DNA from: Desulfocapsa sp.
Lineage (GTDB): Bacteria; Desulfobacterota; Desulfobulbia; Desulfobulbales; Desulfocapsaceae
Assembly: GCA_016765495.1 (NCBI GenBank)
Contig: JAESPV010000032.1
Coordinates: 1 to 34,591, forward strand
Direction of reading: 5' to 3'
Length of the DNA: 34,591 nucleotides
The position numbers and the translations under genes were made by a program. This document shows, in pieces, positions 14,747-23,299 of the stretch. Numbering within the stretch: position 1 is the first letter of the stretch; each line of letters opens with the position of its first letter. Under the pieces are notes generated by a model. That model was given only the letters and a program-made list of their open reading frames with translations, ran no database searches and was not told where the DNA came from.

Positions 14747-15622
14747 ATGAAAATAACCACTCCAATCTCTCCTGAGCAACTTAGAAAAGCAGCCTCTCCT
14801 TTTCAATGGCAGACAATGTTGATCCTGTTTGCCTTGACTGTTGCGTATTGTACAAGCTGGTTCAATACTGAAATGAGTATTGCTTCCCTCATTGATGGTA
14901 TGGGATATATGCGTTCATACATTGTCGGCAACCCGGATATTGCAGGCTCTAGTTTCTTTCCTCCCTCTTTCATTGAATATGATATTCGCCTTTATCTGAA
15001 GGCAATGTTTGAAACCGTTCAGATGGCCGTGGTTGCACTGTTTCTCTCAGTAGTGATTGGCTTTCCCCTTTCACTCTTTGCCTCCAGAAACATTTTAAAA
15101 ATCATTATTCCCGGCCGGGGAATGATTGCAAAGGCCATGCGGCGTAGTGTTTATGCATGTGCCACACTGGTTGCCAATGTTTTCAGATCCATTAATGAGA
15201 TTGTCTGGGCGCTGCTTTTTGTTTCAGCAGTGGGACTTGGGCCAATGGCCGGAATTTTAGCACTTGGTGTTCATACCGCAGGGGTGCTGTGCAAGCTTCT
15301 TGCCGAAGGAAATGAGTCGATAGATCCGGGACCTGTTGAAGCATTGATTTCCACCGGAGCCAGTTTTCCCAAGGTCATTGTCTACGCTGTCCTGCCGCAA
15401 ACCATGCCCCATTTTATTTCCATGGTGCTCTACAGGTTTGAATCCGATGTGCGCAGTGCGTCCATACTTGGTTTTGTCGGGGCAGGTGGAATTGGTTTTT
15501 ATCTGTTTGATAAGATACGTGCTTTTGAAAACGCAGATGTAACAACCATCATTATTATAATTGTCATCGCAGTCTGGCTTATAGACCGGCTCAGCGCAAC
15601 AATCAGAAAAAAATATACCTAA
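14747..15622 (+). CDS. phnE: Phosphonate ABC transporter permease (third phnE)
   Basis: This is a 291-residue PhnE-family permease. After a first membrane segment (TMLILFALTVAYCTSW) and periplasmic loop come IGFPLSLFASRN, RSINEIVWALLFVSAVGLGP, the coupling loop VEALISTGASFPKVIVYAVLPQTMP and the conserved SASILGFVGAGGIGFYLFDKI. It is the only permease after the second phnD, so it probably works as a homodimer with an ATPase encoded elsewhere in the cluster, most simply the first phnC. The ATG at 14747 has only a weak ribosome binding site. phnG starts 51 bases downstream. Confidence 0.92.
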   Translation: MKITTPISPEQLRKAASPFQWQTMLILFALTVAYCTSWFNTEMSIASLIDGMGYMRSYIVGNPDIAGSSFFPPSFIEYDIRLYLKAMFETVQMAVVALFLSVVIGFPLSLFASRNILKIIIPGRGMIAKAMRRSVYACATLVANVFRSINEIVWALLFVSAVGLGPMAGILALGVHTAGVLCKLLAEGNESIDPGPVEALISTGASFPKVIVYAVLPQTMPHFISMVLYRFESDVRSASILGFVGAGGIGFYLFDKIRAFENADVTTIIIIIVIAVWLIDRLSATIRKKYT

Positions 15623-15673
15623 GGAAGGTACACGGGATACCTTGAATTTCAAAGCAAGTACCGGGGCAGTTAG

Positions 15674-16087
15674 ATGAAACGAGAAAACCATAATTTCTAT
15701 TTACAGCTTGCTGAACAGGATGAGCTCAATGCCCTCAGCCAGCAGATTCAACGCCTGGCAAATGTCCAGATTATTCAACAACCCACAGCCCAGACTTTGA
15801 TGCTGCCTGTAGATGATCCTGTTAATCAGGGAACATTCTATGGGGGCGAAGTTCTGGTAAGCAGTGCCATTGTCCAGGTGAATGATGTGGATGGCTGGGC
15901 CATGGTGATGGATGATGGGCAAGCATTAGCTCTCAGCCTTGCTATTCTGGATGCTGCTTATGCTGCAGGTGTTGAACAGGAAGCTATAGCTAAGCTTGTC
16001 CAACAGGGCAGGAAACGACATGAGGAGAATCTCCGGAATACTCAAACGGAGGTGACTGCCACCAAGGTTTCCTTTGACTTAATGTAG
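15674..16087 (+). CDS. phnG: C-P lyase core subunit PhnG
   Basis: PhnG is a component of the PhnGHIJ core complex. With PhnI it exchanges the adenine of ATP for the phosphonate to form the 5-triphosphate phosphonate nucleoside. The protein is 137 residues, slightly short but within the family range. The segment GTFYGGEVLVSSAIVQVNDVDGWAMVMDD is the family hallmark, followed by ALALSLAILDAAYAAG. It is the first gene of a continuous phnG-H-I-J-K-L-M series, and phnH follows after 12 bases. The ribosome binding site is weak. Confidence 0.93.
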   Translation: MKRENHNFYLQLAEQDELNALSQQIQRLANVQIIQQPTAQTLMLPVDDPVNQGTFYGGEVLVSSAIVQVNDVDGWAMVMDDGQALALSLAILDAAYAAGVEQEAIAKLVQQGRKRHEENLRNTQTEVTATKVSFDLM

Positions 16088-16099
16088 GTCATAACAATT

Positions 16100-16648
16100 A
16101 TGAACACAAAGACAGACACAGACATAGAACAACTCAATCGTAACAACTTTCGCAACTGTCTCGATGCCCTTTCACGGCCGGGAGATGTTTTCCTGATAAC
16201 ACCCTTTTTTGATTCAAGCCTGCTGGCTCTGGCAGCAATGCTGCTGTATTTTGAGGTGAATTTCTACCAGCAAACGGATACTAACTGGAACATGATCAAG
16301 GTGCTGACAAATTCTGAGGAAGTTGCTGTGGGGGAGGCTGATTATCTGTTCCTGGATAAACCGCATGAAAACATTCTTATGGAAGCAAAGGCAGGTGATC
16401 AACTGAATCCCGAATTTAGCGCGACGTTAATCTGTTGTTGTGAGGATCTCAACGAGGGTACCCAAGTGAAGCTGAGCGGTCCTGGAATTGACGGTACAAA
16501 AGAAACAATACTTCCTGCCACAACGGGTTTTCTTCAGTTGCTGGCACAAAAAAATAAACATTTCCCCCTTGGTGTGGACATGTACTTCCTGTCTGATACT
16601 CACATGCTTTGCGGTCTCCCCCGCACTACCACGGTGGAAGTGATATGA
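16100..16648 (+). CDS. phnH: C-P lyase core subunit PhnH
   Basis: PhnH is a structural subunit of the C-P lyase core and is related in fold to PLP-dependent enzymes, but lacks the cofactor lysine. The protein is 182 residues. NFRNCLDALSRPGDVF is the conserved opening, and the closing segment FPLGVDMYFLSDTHMLCGLPRTT matches the family signature (FPxGxDxxxxxxxxxxxxPRTT). The stop overlaps the phnI start (ATGA at 16645-16648), showing translational coupling. Confidence 0.93.
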   Translation: MNTKTDTDIEQLNRNNFRNCLDALSRPGDVFLITPFFDSSLLALAAMLLYFEVNFYQQTDTNWNMIKVLTNSEEVAVGEADYLFLDKPHENILMEAKAGDQLNPEFSATLICCCEDLNEGTQVKLSGPGIDGTKETILPATTGFLQLLAQKNKHFPLGVDMYFLSDTHMLCGLPRTTTVEVI

Positions 16649-17724
16649 GTTATGTAGCCATCAAGGGTGGTGCTGATTCCATTCGTGCGTCCAAACGTTT
16701 CTTCCGTGATTTCATTGGCCTGGCCAAAGGAATTGGTGACGATGAATTACAGAAAGGTCTTATCTTTTCCTGTGACCGTATAATGAGTGAAGGAGCACTG
16801 TACAGTGAAAAACTCGCTGCCGAAGCCATGCGGCGCACAGGCGGTGATCTTTTTGAGGCGGCTTTTTATCTTCGTGCTCACCGTTCCACCTGTAGGCGGA
16901 TAGGCGAAGCAGAACCTCTGAACAGTTATTCCATGCGGGTCTTGCGCCGTATCTCATCAGCCTTCAAAGATATCGAAGGCGGGCAGATACTAGGTCCTTC
17001 CTGTGATTATGTGATCAGGCTTTTTCGGGTCAAAATAGGAGACACACCCGAATTTTCCGCGGAAAGATCTGGCAAGTCGGGTTTGCCCCCTACTTTGACC
17101 GACAAGGATTCAACACCGAGTGGCGTTGAATGTTTACGCCGTCGCGATCAGATCATTGTACTTGAGAACAAAGAAGAAAAACCCTTCGATGTATCTCGCT
17201 CTTTCCCATTGCCGCCCTATCCACGGAGTGCATTAATGCAGGTCATGTCCAGAGGGGAGACCGGAGCAATGCTGGCTTTCTCCTACACTTCAATGCGTGG
17301 TTATGGAGATGTCCATCCAACCATCGGCGACCTGCGTATCGGATATCTCTCCGTTGAGTTCATCCACCCATTCACCGGAAACAAAGTGAAGATTGGTGAA
17401 ATACGTGCAACATCCTGTGAATCCATCGGCTCATTCAACAGAGACCCCAAAGATGGAAAACTCCGGCTGGCAACAGGATTTGGTTTTTGTATCGGTTTTA
17501 ACGAAACCAAGGCCATAGCCATGTCCATCCTTGATATGGCTATGCACCACAAAGGTTACTCGATTGGTGGAGTTGATATTGCTTCCAATCCGGAAATCAT
17601 CATGCACCATGTGGATGGCATTGAATCCAGCGGTTTTGCCAACCATTTCAAACTCCCCCATTATGTCACCTTCCAGGCGGATCTTCAGGTCATGAAAACA
17701 GCAAAGGAGCAGACAGATGAATAG
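16645..17724 (+). CDS. phnI: C-P lyase core subunit PhnI (purine ribonucleoside triphosphate nucleosidase)
   Basis: PhnI carries the nucleosidase activity that, with PhnG, PhnH and PhnL, attaches the phosphonate to C1 of ATP-derived ribose. The protein is 359 residues from the ATG that overlaps the phnH stop; a longer frame from 16609 would sit inside phnH. Family features are MSYVAIKGGADSI at the start, CDRIMSEGALYSEKLAAEA, then the central LARGETGAM-like MSRGETGAMLAFSYTSMRGYG and HPTIGDLRIGYL. Near the C-terminus come FGFCIGFNETKAIAMSILD and HHVDGIESSGFANHFKLPHYV. It overlaps phnJ by eight bases. Confidence 0.95.
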   Translation: MSYVAIKGGADSIRASKRFFRDFIGLAKGIGDDELQKGLIFSCDRIMSEGALYSEKLAAEAMRRTGGDLFEAAFYLRAHRSTCRRIGEAEPLNSYSMRVLRRISSAFKDIEGGQILGPSCDYVIRLFRVKIGDTPEFSAERSGKSGLPPTLTDKDSTPSGVECLRRRDQIIVLENKEEKPFDVSRSFPLPPYPRSALMQVMSRGETGAMLAFSYTSMRGYGDVHPTIGDLRIGYLSVEFIHPFTGNKVKIGEIRATSCESIGSFNRDPKDGKLRLATGFGFCIGFNETKAIAMSILDMAMHHKGYSIGGVDIASNPEIIMHHVDGIESSGFANHFKLPHYVTFQADLQVMKTAKEQTDE

Positions 17725-18559
17725 CACCACCTTTGCATTTATAGACGAAGACGCCAAAAAGGAAATCAGGCGTTCACTGCTAAAAGCCGTGGCACTGCCC
17801 GGCTATATTGTCCCCTTTGCCTCACGGGAAATGCCTGTGGCAAGAGGATGGGGAACCGGCGGCCTACAGATCACCCTATCCATCATACTCGAACGTGATG
17901 TGCTCAAGATCATTGATCAAGGCTGTGATGCGTCTGTTAATGCGGTAAATATCCGTAATTTCATTACGGAGGTCACAGGAGTTAAAGAGACAGTACACTC
18001 ATCTGAAGCCTCCATTATTCAGACCAGACATCGGATACCGGAGCATGAATTTGCCAAAGATGCACAACAGATACTGGTATTCCAGGTTCCCACTCCTGAG
18101 GTATTAACCACTGTAGAACCGGATACTTCCAGACAAAAACAGATGCATGCGAACAGTGATTACGCAAAACTCTGGGTGTTGTTGTATGAAGATACCTCGC
18201 AGTTTGGAGACAGCCGAATCTCCAATCGCTATCCGGTTGTGATAAACGATCATTATGTCATGGATCCCTCACCCATACCTAAATATGATATTCCACGAAT
18301 GGATAACAGTCCGGTACTCCAACTTTTTGGGGCAGGACGTGAAAAACGAATCTATGCCATCCCTCCGTACACCAATGTAAAACCTTTGAAATTTAATGAC
18401 CGGGAATTCAAGGTGGAAAGCTTTACTGGAATATCCTGTGAGCGTTGCGGAGCAAAGAATGTCTTCTTTGATGAAGTACGCAGAGAAACCGGGAAGCACT
18501 ATTTTTGCAGCGACACCGAATACTGCGATGACCATCTGGAGAAAAACAATGCTTCTTGA
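17717..18559 (+). CDS. phnJ: Carbon-phosphorus lyase PhnJ (radical SAM-type)
   Basis: PhnJ cleaves the C-P bond of ribose-5-phosphonate derivatives, releasing alkane and the cyclic phosphate. The protein is 280 residues. GYIVPFASREMPVARGWGTGGLQ at 29-51 and the HSSEASIIQTRHRIPE segment are diagnostic. The unusual cluster motif lies at the C-terminus: cysteines 241, 244 and 264 (CERCG and FCSDTEYC), with a further cysteine at 270 corresponding to the proposed thiyl-radical cysteine. The spacing here is CX2CX19C, two residues shorter than the CX2CX21C reported for E. coli PhnJ. It overlaps phnI by eight bases and phnK by eleven. Confidence 0.96.
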   Translation: MNSTTFAFIDEDAKKEIRRSLLKAVALPGYIVPFASREMPVARGWGTGGLQITLSIILERDVLKIIDQGCDASVNAVNIRNFITEVTGVKETVHSSEASIIQTRHRIPEHEFAKDAQQILVFQVPTPEVLTTVEPDTSRQKQMHANSDYAKLWVLLYEDTSQFGDSRISNRYPVVINDHYVMDPSPIPKYDIPRMDNSPVLQLFGAGREKRIYAIPPYTNVKPLKFNDREFKVESFTGISCERCGAKNVFFDEVRRETGKHYFCSDTEYCDDHLEKNNAS

Positions 18560-19391
18560 AGTTCAGGATGTAAGCAAAATATATGGGAACTCCTGCGGCA
18601 GCTGTCTTGCCTTAACCGGTGAGGAGCATGGAAGCGCAATATGTCCGGAATGTGCGTCTGTGGTGGCAATTAATTCAATCAGCCTCACTGCCAGGAAAAA
18701 TGAAATCCTTGGTATCGTCGGCGAGTCCGGGAGTGGTAAATCCACACTGCTGCAGCTTATATACCAGGATATAAGCGCCAGCAGCGGCAAAATATTTTTT
18801 AATGGTCTGACAGACGACCGGAACCGACCCATAAAAGAAAATATCTTAAAGGCTATGCCAGCCACTGTTTCACGTCTACGCAATAAAGAAATGTCCATGA
18901 TTTATCAGAATCCGCACATGGGGCTTAACTTTCTATTTTCAGCAGGCGGAAATATTGCAGAACGAATTATCGGAGCAGGAGAGAGAAACTATGAAAAGAT
19001 CCGAAAAGGAGCTCTTGGTTTCATCGACCGCATTGATATGGAAACAAGCCGCATTGATGATTATCCCGAAGATTTTTCAGGGGGACAGCAACAGCGGATT
19101 CAGATCGCCAAAGCCTTATCGTCCTCACCCAAATTGCTTTTGCTGGACGAGCCAACCACCGGTCTTGATGTTTCGGTGCAGGCAAAAATTCTTGATCTGA
19201 TTAAGGAGCTGCAACAGGAGATAGGATTTTCCATGATCATTGTTTCTCACGATCTTGGAGTGATTAATCACCTGACTGATATTACGGTGGTTATGAAACA
19301 TGGAACACTTGTGGAGTATGGCCTCACCGATCAGATTCTTGAAGATCCCCAGCATCCATATACGCAACTGCTGGTCTCAAGTATTTTATAA
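18549..19391 (+). CDS. phnK: C-P lyase-associated ABC-type ATPase PhnK with cysteine-rich insert
   Basis: PhnK is an ATP-binding subunit that docks on PhnJ in the C-P lyase complex; it is not a transporter component. The protein is 280 residues from the ATG overlapping phnJ by eleven bases. Walker A is GESGSGKS (58-65), followed by NPHMGLNFLFSAGGNIAERI, the signature FSGGQQQR, Walker B LLLLDEPTTGLDVSVQAK and IIVSHDLGV. The ending HPYTQLLVSSIL is typical of PhnK. Residues 16-35 form an insert absent from E. coli PhnK as I recall it, with cysteines 16, 19, 32 and 35 in two CxxC pairs, probably a zinc- or iron-binding knuckle. Confidence 0.95.
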   Translation: MLLEVQDVSKIYGNSCGSCLALTGEEHGSAICPECASVVAINSISLTARKNEILGIVGESGSGKSTLLQLIYQDISASSGKIFFNGLTDDRNRPIKENILKAMPATVSRLRNKEMSMIYQNPHMGLNFLFSAGGNIAERIIGAGERNYEKIRKGALGFIDRIDMETSRIDDYPEDFSGGQQQRIQIAKALSSSPKLLLLDEPTTGLDVSVQAKILDLIKELQQEIGFSMIIVSHDLGVINHLTDITVVMKHGTLVEYGLTDQILEDPQHPYTQLLVSSIL

Positions 19392-19396
19392 GGAGC

Positions 19397-20155
19397 ATGA
19401 TGAAAGGCAACAGAAAAACAGTAACAAAAACAAAAATAATAGATGTTCGGAAAATCGAAAAGGTTTTCACCCTTCATGAACGGAACAGCATACAGGTTAC
19501 AGGATTCTCCGATGTAAGTTTTTCAGTAAACAGAGGGGAGTTGCTTGCTCTCACCGGAGTGAGCGGAGTGGGCAAGTCTTCGATTTTAAAAGCTATCTAT
19601 CGAACCTATCTGGTGAATGCAGGAGAAATTCTTTTTTACAGATCGGATAAAAGTGTGGTGGATCTGGCAACATGTGGTGAAAGCCGGATTTTACAACTTC
19701 GTAAACGTGAGATCGGTTTTGTCACCCAATTTCTCAAGGTACTTCCCCGTATCAGTGCCCTGCAAGCTGTGGCAGCGCCGCTTGTCGAAACAGGAGTTGC
19801 GGAACAGGAGTCCCTCTGTCAAGCAGCCAAGCTGTTGAATATGCTTGGTATACGAGAAGAACTTTTCAATATCTCCCCGCTTACTTTCTCCGGCGGTGAA
19901 CAGCAACGGGTCAATATTGCCCGTGGTGTCATTGCCCCCAAAGACCTTATTCTGCTGGATGAGCCAACCGCTTCACTTGATGAACAAAGTTCTGAGCGGG
20001 TATTGACTCTTCTGGCAGATATGAAAGAGAAGGGCATTGCTCTGATCGGCATCTTTCATGACAGGAAAAAGATTGAAAGAGTGGCCGACAAAACATACGA
20101 AATAAGCAGAAAGAATACAGATAAATCGTTCCAGGACATCCGGGAGGTAGCCTGA
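19397..20155 (+). CDS. phnL: C-P lyase-associated ABC-type ATPase PhnL
   Basis: PhnL is the second ABC-type ATPase of the C-P lyase system and supports the nucleosidase step and the assembled complex. The protein is 252 residues. Walker A is GVSGVGKS (54-61), the Q-loop is in GFVTQFLKVLPRISALQ, the signature is FSGGEQQR, Walker B is [12 protein letters not shown] and the H-loop is GIFHD. FLxVxPR-ISAL is a PhnL hallmark. AAGGAG overlaps the phnK stop; two adjacent ATG codons (19397 and 19400) are both possible starts. The stop shares one base with the phnM start. Confidence 0.94.
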   Translation: MMKGNRKTVTKTKIIDVRKIEKVFTLHERNSIQVTGFSDVSFSVNRGELLALTGVSGVGKSSILKAIYRTYLVNAGEILFYRSDKSVVDLATCGESRILQLRKREIGFVTQFLKVLPRISALQAVAAPLVETGVAEQESLCQAAKLLNMLGIREELFNISPLTFSGGEQQRVNIARGVIAPKDLILLDEPTASLDEQSSERVLTLLADMKEKGIALIGIFHDRKKIERVADKTYEISRKNTDKSFQDIREVA

Positions 20156-21309
20156 TGCATTTCGTTTTGCGTTCAAAACGCGTGCTCACTGGTGGTGTGA
20201 TTCAGCCTGCAGATATTCTAATTCGTCATGGAATTATAGAAGCAATCACTTCCCATAATTCCAGACCCACCGCCCATGACTTTGGAAATCAACTGATTGT
20301 ACCGGGTTTTGTTGACTTACATTCTGATGCGGTTGAAAAAGAAATCGAGCCGCGGCCAGGAGCTTATTTCCCCATTGATTCCGCTTTGGTGGAACTTGAT
20401 AAAAAGTTGACCATGGCGGGAATCACCACCATGTTTCATGCGGTGGGATTTAATGACGAGGCGGTCGCAGGAGCGAGAAGCACCGAAACTGCAGCACGGG
20501 TAATTTGTCGGATTGCTGAAGCCAATCGGGAGCATCTTTTTGCAGATAATCTGATTCATATCCGTTTTGAGCTTACTTCCTTTGTTTCTGTCGCTGTTAT
20601 CAAGGAGTTAATAGAAAAAGGTCATGTACGTCTGTTTTCCGTTATGGATCATACACCGGGACAGGGACAGTTTAAATCTATTGAAAGCTGGAAAAAGTTT
20701 CACCAGCCTGTCTACAAGTTGTCGGATACAGTTGCCGACACTATTATCAGACAGAAACAGCAGGACAAGGCTGATTCCTATGAAGTGGTAAAAGATATGC
20801 TTAGCTTTGCGGCCAGTCATGATCTTGTTCTTCTTTCTCATGATGATGACACCCCGCAGAAAATTGATCTTATCCGGGATTTTGGCGTGACAGTCTCCGA
20901 GTTTCCACTGAATATGGATGTGGCAGCCTATGCAAGATCCAATGGAATCGCAACCGGCATGGGAGCTCCCAATGTGGTACGCGGAAAAAGTCAAAGCGGT
21001 AATATCTCGGCAAGAGAGATGATTGCTCAGGGGACCTGTGATTTTCTCTGTTCAGATTACCACCCAAGCTCCATGCTGCAGGCACCGTTTATTATAAACC
21101 GTGAACTCGGCATAGATCTTAGCCGTTGTTTTGAGATGGTTTCTACCACTCCTGCGAAACTTGCCCGTTTGGATGACCGTGGTGAAATAGCTGCCGGAAA
21201 GATTGCGGATCTTGTGGTCATCGATGATCATACTATTCCAAAAGCAGTTCTTACCTTGAAAGAAGGGACATCCGTCTATAATGGAATTGGCTGCATTTGT
21301 GGAGCGTAG
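20155..21309 (+). CDS. phnM: Alpha-D-ribose 1-methylphosphonate 5-triphosphate diphosphatase PhnM
   Basis: PhnM is an amidohydrolase-superfamily enzyme that removes pyrophosphate from the ribose phosphonate triphosphate made by PhnGHIL, giving the substrate of PhnJ. The protein is 384 residues. The metal site begins with VPGFVDLHSDAVEKEIEPRPG (HSD at 56-58, the PhnM variant of the HxH motif). GITTMFHAVGF, VMDHTPGQGQF, LLSHDDDT and FLCSDYHPSSML supply further metal and substrate residues. It is the last gene of the phn series. The usual companions phnN, phnO and phnP are not found next to it. Confidence 0.95.
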   Translation: MHFVLRSKRVLTGGVIQPADILIRHGIIEAITSHNSRPTAHDFGNQLIVPGFVDLHSDAVEKEIEPRPGAYFPIDSALVELDKKLTMAGITTMFHAVGFNDEAVAGARSTETAARVICRIAEANREHLFADNLIHIRFELTSFVSVAVIKELIEKGHVRLFSVMDHTPGQGQFKSIESWKKFHQPVYKLSDTVADTIIRQKQQDKADSYEVVKDMLSFAASHDLVLLSHDDDTPQKIDLIRDFGVTVSEFPLNMDVAAYARSNGIATGMGAPNVVRGKSQSGNISAREMIAQGTCDFLCSDYHPSSMLQAPFIINRELGIDLSRCFEMVSTTPAKLARLDDRGEIAAGKIADLVVIDDHTIPKAVLTLKEGTSVYNGIGCICGA

Positions 21310-21342
21310 TCAGGAAAAACAAAAATCGTATTTTCGCAGAAC

Positions 21343-21416
21343 CTTCTACCAGCAAGTACCTGATAGAAGTGAACATAATCTCTAAATCGACCTGAGAGTT
21401 CTTGATCTTTTAGAGA
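21343..21416 (+). terminator. Paired inverted repeats after phnM
   Basis: Two inverted repeats lie between phnM and the next gene. The first is CTTCTA, mismatch, CAG, loop CAAGTAC, CTG, mismatch, TAGAAG at 21343-21369. The second is TCTCTAAA / TTTAGAGA at 21379-21416 around a 22-base loop. Neither has a good T-run, so their role as terminator of the phn transcript is only a possibility. The remaining sequence to 21496 is AT-rich and presumably holds the promoter of the next gene. Confidence 0.35.
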
Positions 21417-21496
21417 AACATGATATAAGGTTTGCAGGCGTCGTTTTCCATAATTATATCATCCCATTAGTTCCATTCGCAACACAAGGAGAAAAA

Positions 21497-23299
21497 ATGC
21501 TTCATCAGTGTTCCATCCTGTCTGATTATATTCCCAAAGAACCGCTTGAATTGGATCCAAAATGGCTGAATCTGATAGAGAGGGTCGATTACGCATTTCA
21601 GCCTATAGTTGATATCGAAAATGGAAAGACATTTGGCTTTGAAGCACTTATTAGAGGGTATGAATCAAAAACATTCACTACAATAGATTCTGTTTTCGAT
21701 ACTGCATACAACGAAAATGTTTTACACAAGCTAGATATGATTTTAAGAGAAAAAGCCATAAAGAAGTTTGCGAAACTGGATTTTTCAAAAAAGATAAAAC
21801 TTTTTTACAATTTAGATAACAGAATTACATCAATGCCTGATTTTGCATCTGGCGAAACTCTTGATGTGATGAAAATGTTTGATTTAGATAAAACAAATAT
21901 TTGTTTTGAACTGTCTGAAAAACACCAGGCAGGTGCCTATGTTGGTGTTGATGCTCTTGTTTTAAATACATACAAAAAACAAGGGTATAGCATGGCCATA
22001 GATGATTTTGGAGTTGGTTATTCTGGTCTGCAGATGCTGTATCGTTCAGAACCTGATTTTATTAAGATAGATAAATACTTCATATCCGAGATAGATAAAA
22101 ATAAAAATAAACAAATCTTTGTAAGTGCTATTATTGAAATGTCACAAGCAATGGGCATTAGCGTTATAGCTGAAGGGGTTGAGCGAGCGAAAGAACTCGA
22201 AGAATGTAAACGTCTCGGCTGTTGTATGGTTCAAGGGTATTTTGTAGCAAAGCCTACGCGAAATCTGCTGAAGCTGAGGCAACAATATGATACTCTTTTA
22301 GAGTTATCACAGAAAAACAGAAGAAATCGGAGAAAGATACATAATATTGATAATTACATAGAGGTTTTACCTGTACTGCATGAGAACTCAAGTCTGGACG
22401 ATGTGTTTAAGTATTTCAGGGATAACTTAACAATCTCCATTATTCCTATTGTATCCGATGATTTTACTCCTGTTGGAATTGTAAAAGAGGCTGATTTAAA
22501 GCAATATATCTTCTCTCAGTTTGGGTACTCCATTCTGAAAAAACAGACAAAAAATAGTATCAAAAAATTCACAATAGCTTGTGGGATTGCCAAGATAGAG
22601 GACTCACTGGAGAGGATGCTTAAAATATACTCTCACAATAGTGACAATGGTGGAATCATTATAACAAAAGATACAAAATATCGTGGGTTTTTAAGTACAA
22701 AAGTTATTTTGGACCTGATCAATGAAAAACGACTTTTAGATGCAAAACAACAAAATCCTCTAACTGGATTAAATGGTAATAAAATAATAAAAACGTATAT
22801 AGCTGATAGATTAAAATCTAAGAAAAAGTGCGTGATAGTCTATTTTGACTTTGATAACTTTAAGCCTTTTAATGACTATTATGGGTTTAGAAAAGGGGAT
22901 AGAGCGATACTTCTTTTTGCAGACATTTTGAAAAAAAAGTCCATTCTTAAGGATAGCCTGGTGGGACACGTTGGTGGTGATGATTTTTTTCTGGGTTGGA
23001 ATAACTCTAATGGCACAGACGAGGACGTTTATCAAAAAGTAAAGAAGATAGTCAATAAATTTGCACATGATGTGGAGAGTTTTTATGATGATAAAGATAG
23101 AGCAAGAGGCTTTATTAAAGCAAAAAACAGAGAGGGCATAAAGAGTAGATATAATCTTTTAACTGTAAGTGCGGCTGTACTTCTTGTTAAAGATAACGTC
23201 CAGAGTAAAGAAGATATTGTAGTACATGAACTGGCAAAACTGAAGAAAAGTGCAAAAATGATAAGTGGCAACGTCGCATGGGCGACACTGTTAGAGTAA
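21497..23299 (+). CDS. Cyclic-di-GMP turnover protein with EAL, CBS-pair and GGDEF domains
   Basis: This is a 600-residue cytoplasmic signalling protein without membrane segments. Residues 30-260 form an EAL phosphodiesterase domain with its catalytic residues apparently intact: FEALIRG (E49), FYNLDN, CFELSE, MAIDDFGVGYSG, DFIKIDKYF and VIAEGVE. Residues 280-420 resemble a CBS pair (IPIVSDDFTPVGIVKEADL, then GGIIITKDTKYRGFLSTKVI), which often binds adenine nucleotides. Residues 430-595 form a GGDEF domain with VYFDFDNFKPFNDYYGF and a GGDDF active-site motif near 493-497, so synthase activity is possible. AAGGAG lies seven bases ahead of the ATG. The gene is visibly richer in A and T than its neighbours, suggesting separate origin. 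Its end overlaps the end of the convergent gene by nine bases. Confidence 0.9.
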   Translation: MLHQCSILSDYIPKEPLELDPKWLNLIERVDYAFQPIVDIENGKTFGFEALIRGYESKTFTTIDSVFDTAYNENVLHKLDMILREKAIKKFAKLDFSKKIKLFYNLDNRITSMPDFASGETLDVMKMFDLDKTNICFELSEKHQAGAYVGVDALVLNTYKKQGYSMAIDDFGVGYSGLQMLYRSEPDFIKIDKYFISEIDKNKNKQIFVSAIIEMSQAMGISVIAEGVERAKELEECKRLGCCMVQGYFVAKPTRNLLKLRQQYDTLLELSQKNRRNRRKIHNIDNYIEVLPVLHENSSLDDVFKYFRDNLTISIIPIVSDDFTPVGIVKEADLKQYIFSQFGYSILKKQTKNSIKKFTIACGIAKIEDSLERMLKIYSHNSDNGGIIITKDTKYRGFLSTKVILDLINEKRLLDAKQQNPLTGLNGNKIIKTYIADRLKSKKKCVIVYFDFDNFKPFNDYYGFRKGDRAILLFADILKKKSILKDSLVGHVGGDDFFLGWNNSNGTDEDVYQKVKKIVNKFAHDVESFYDDKDRARGFIKAKNREGIKSRYNLLTVSAAVLLVKDNVQSKEDIVVHELAKLKKSAKMISGNVAWATLLE

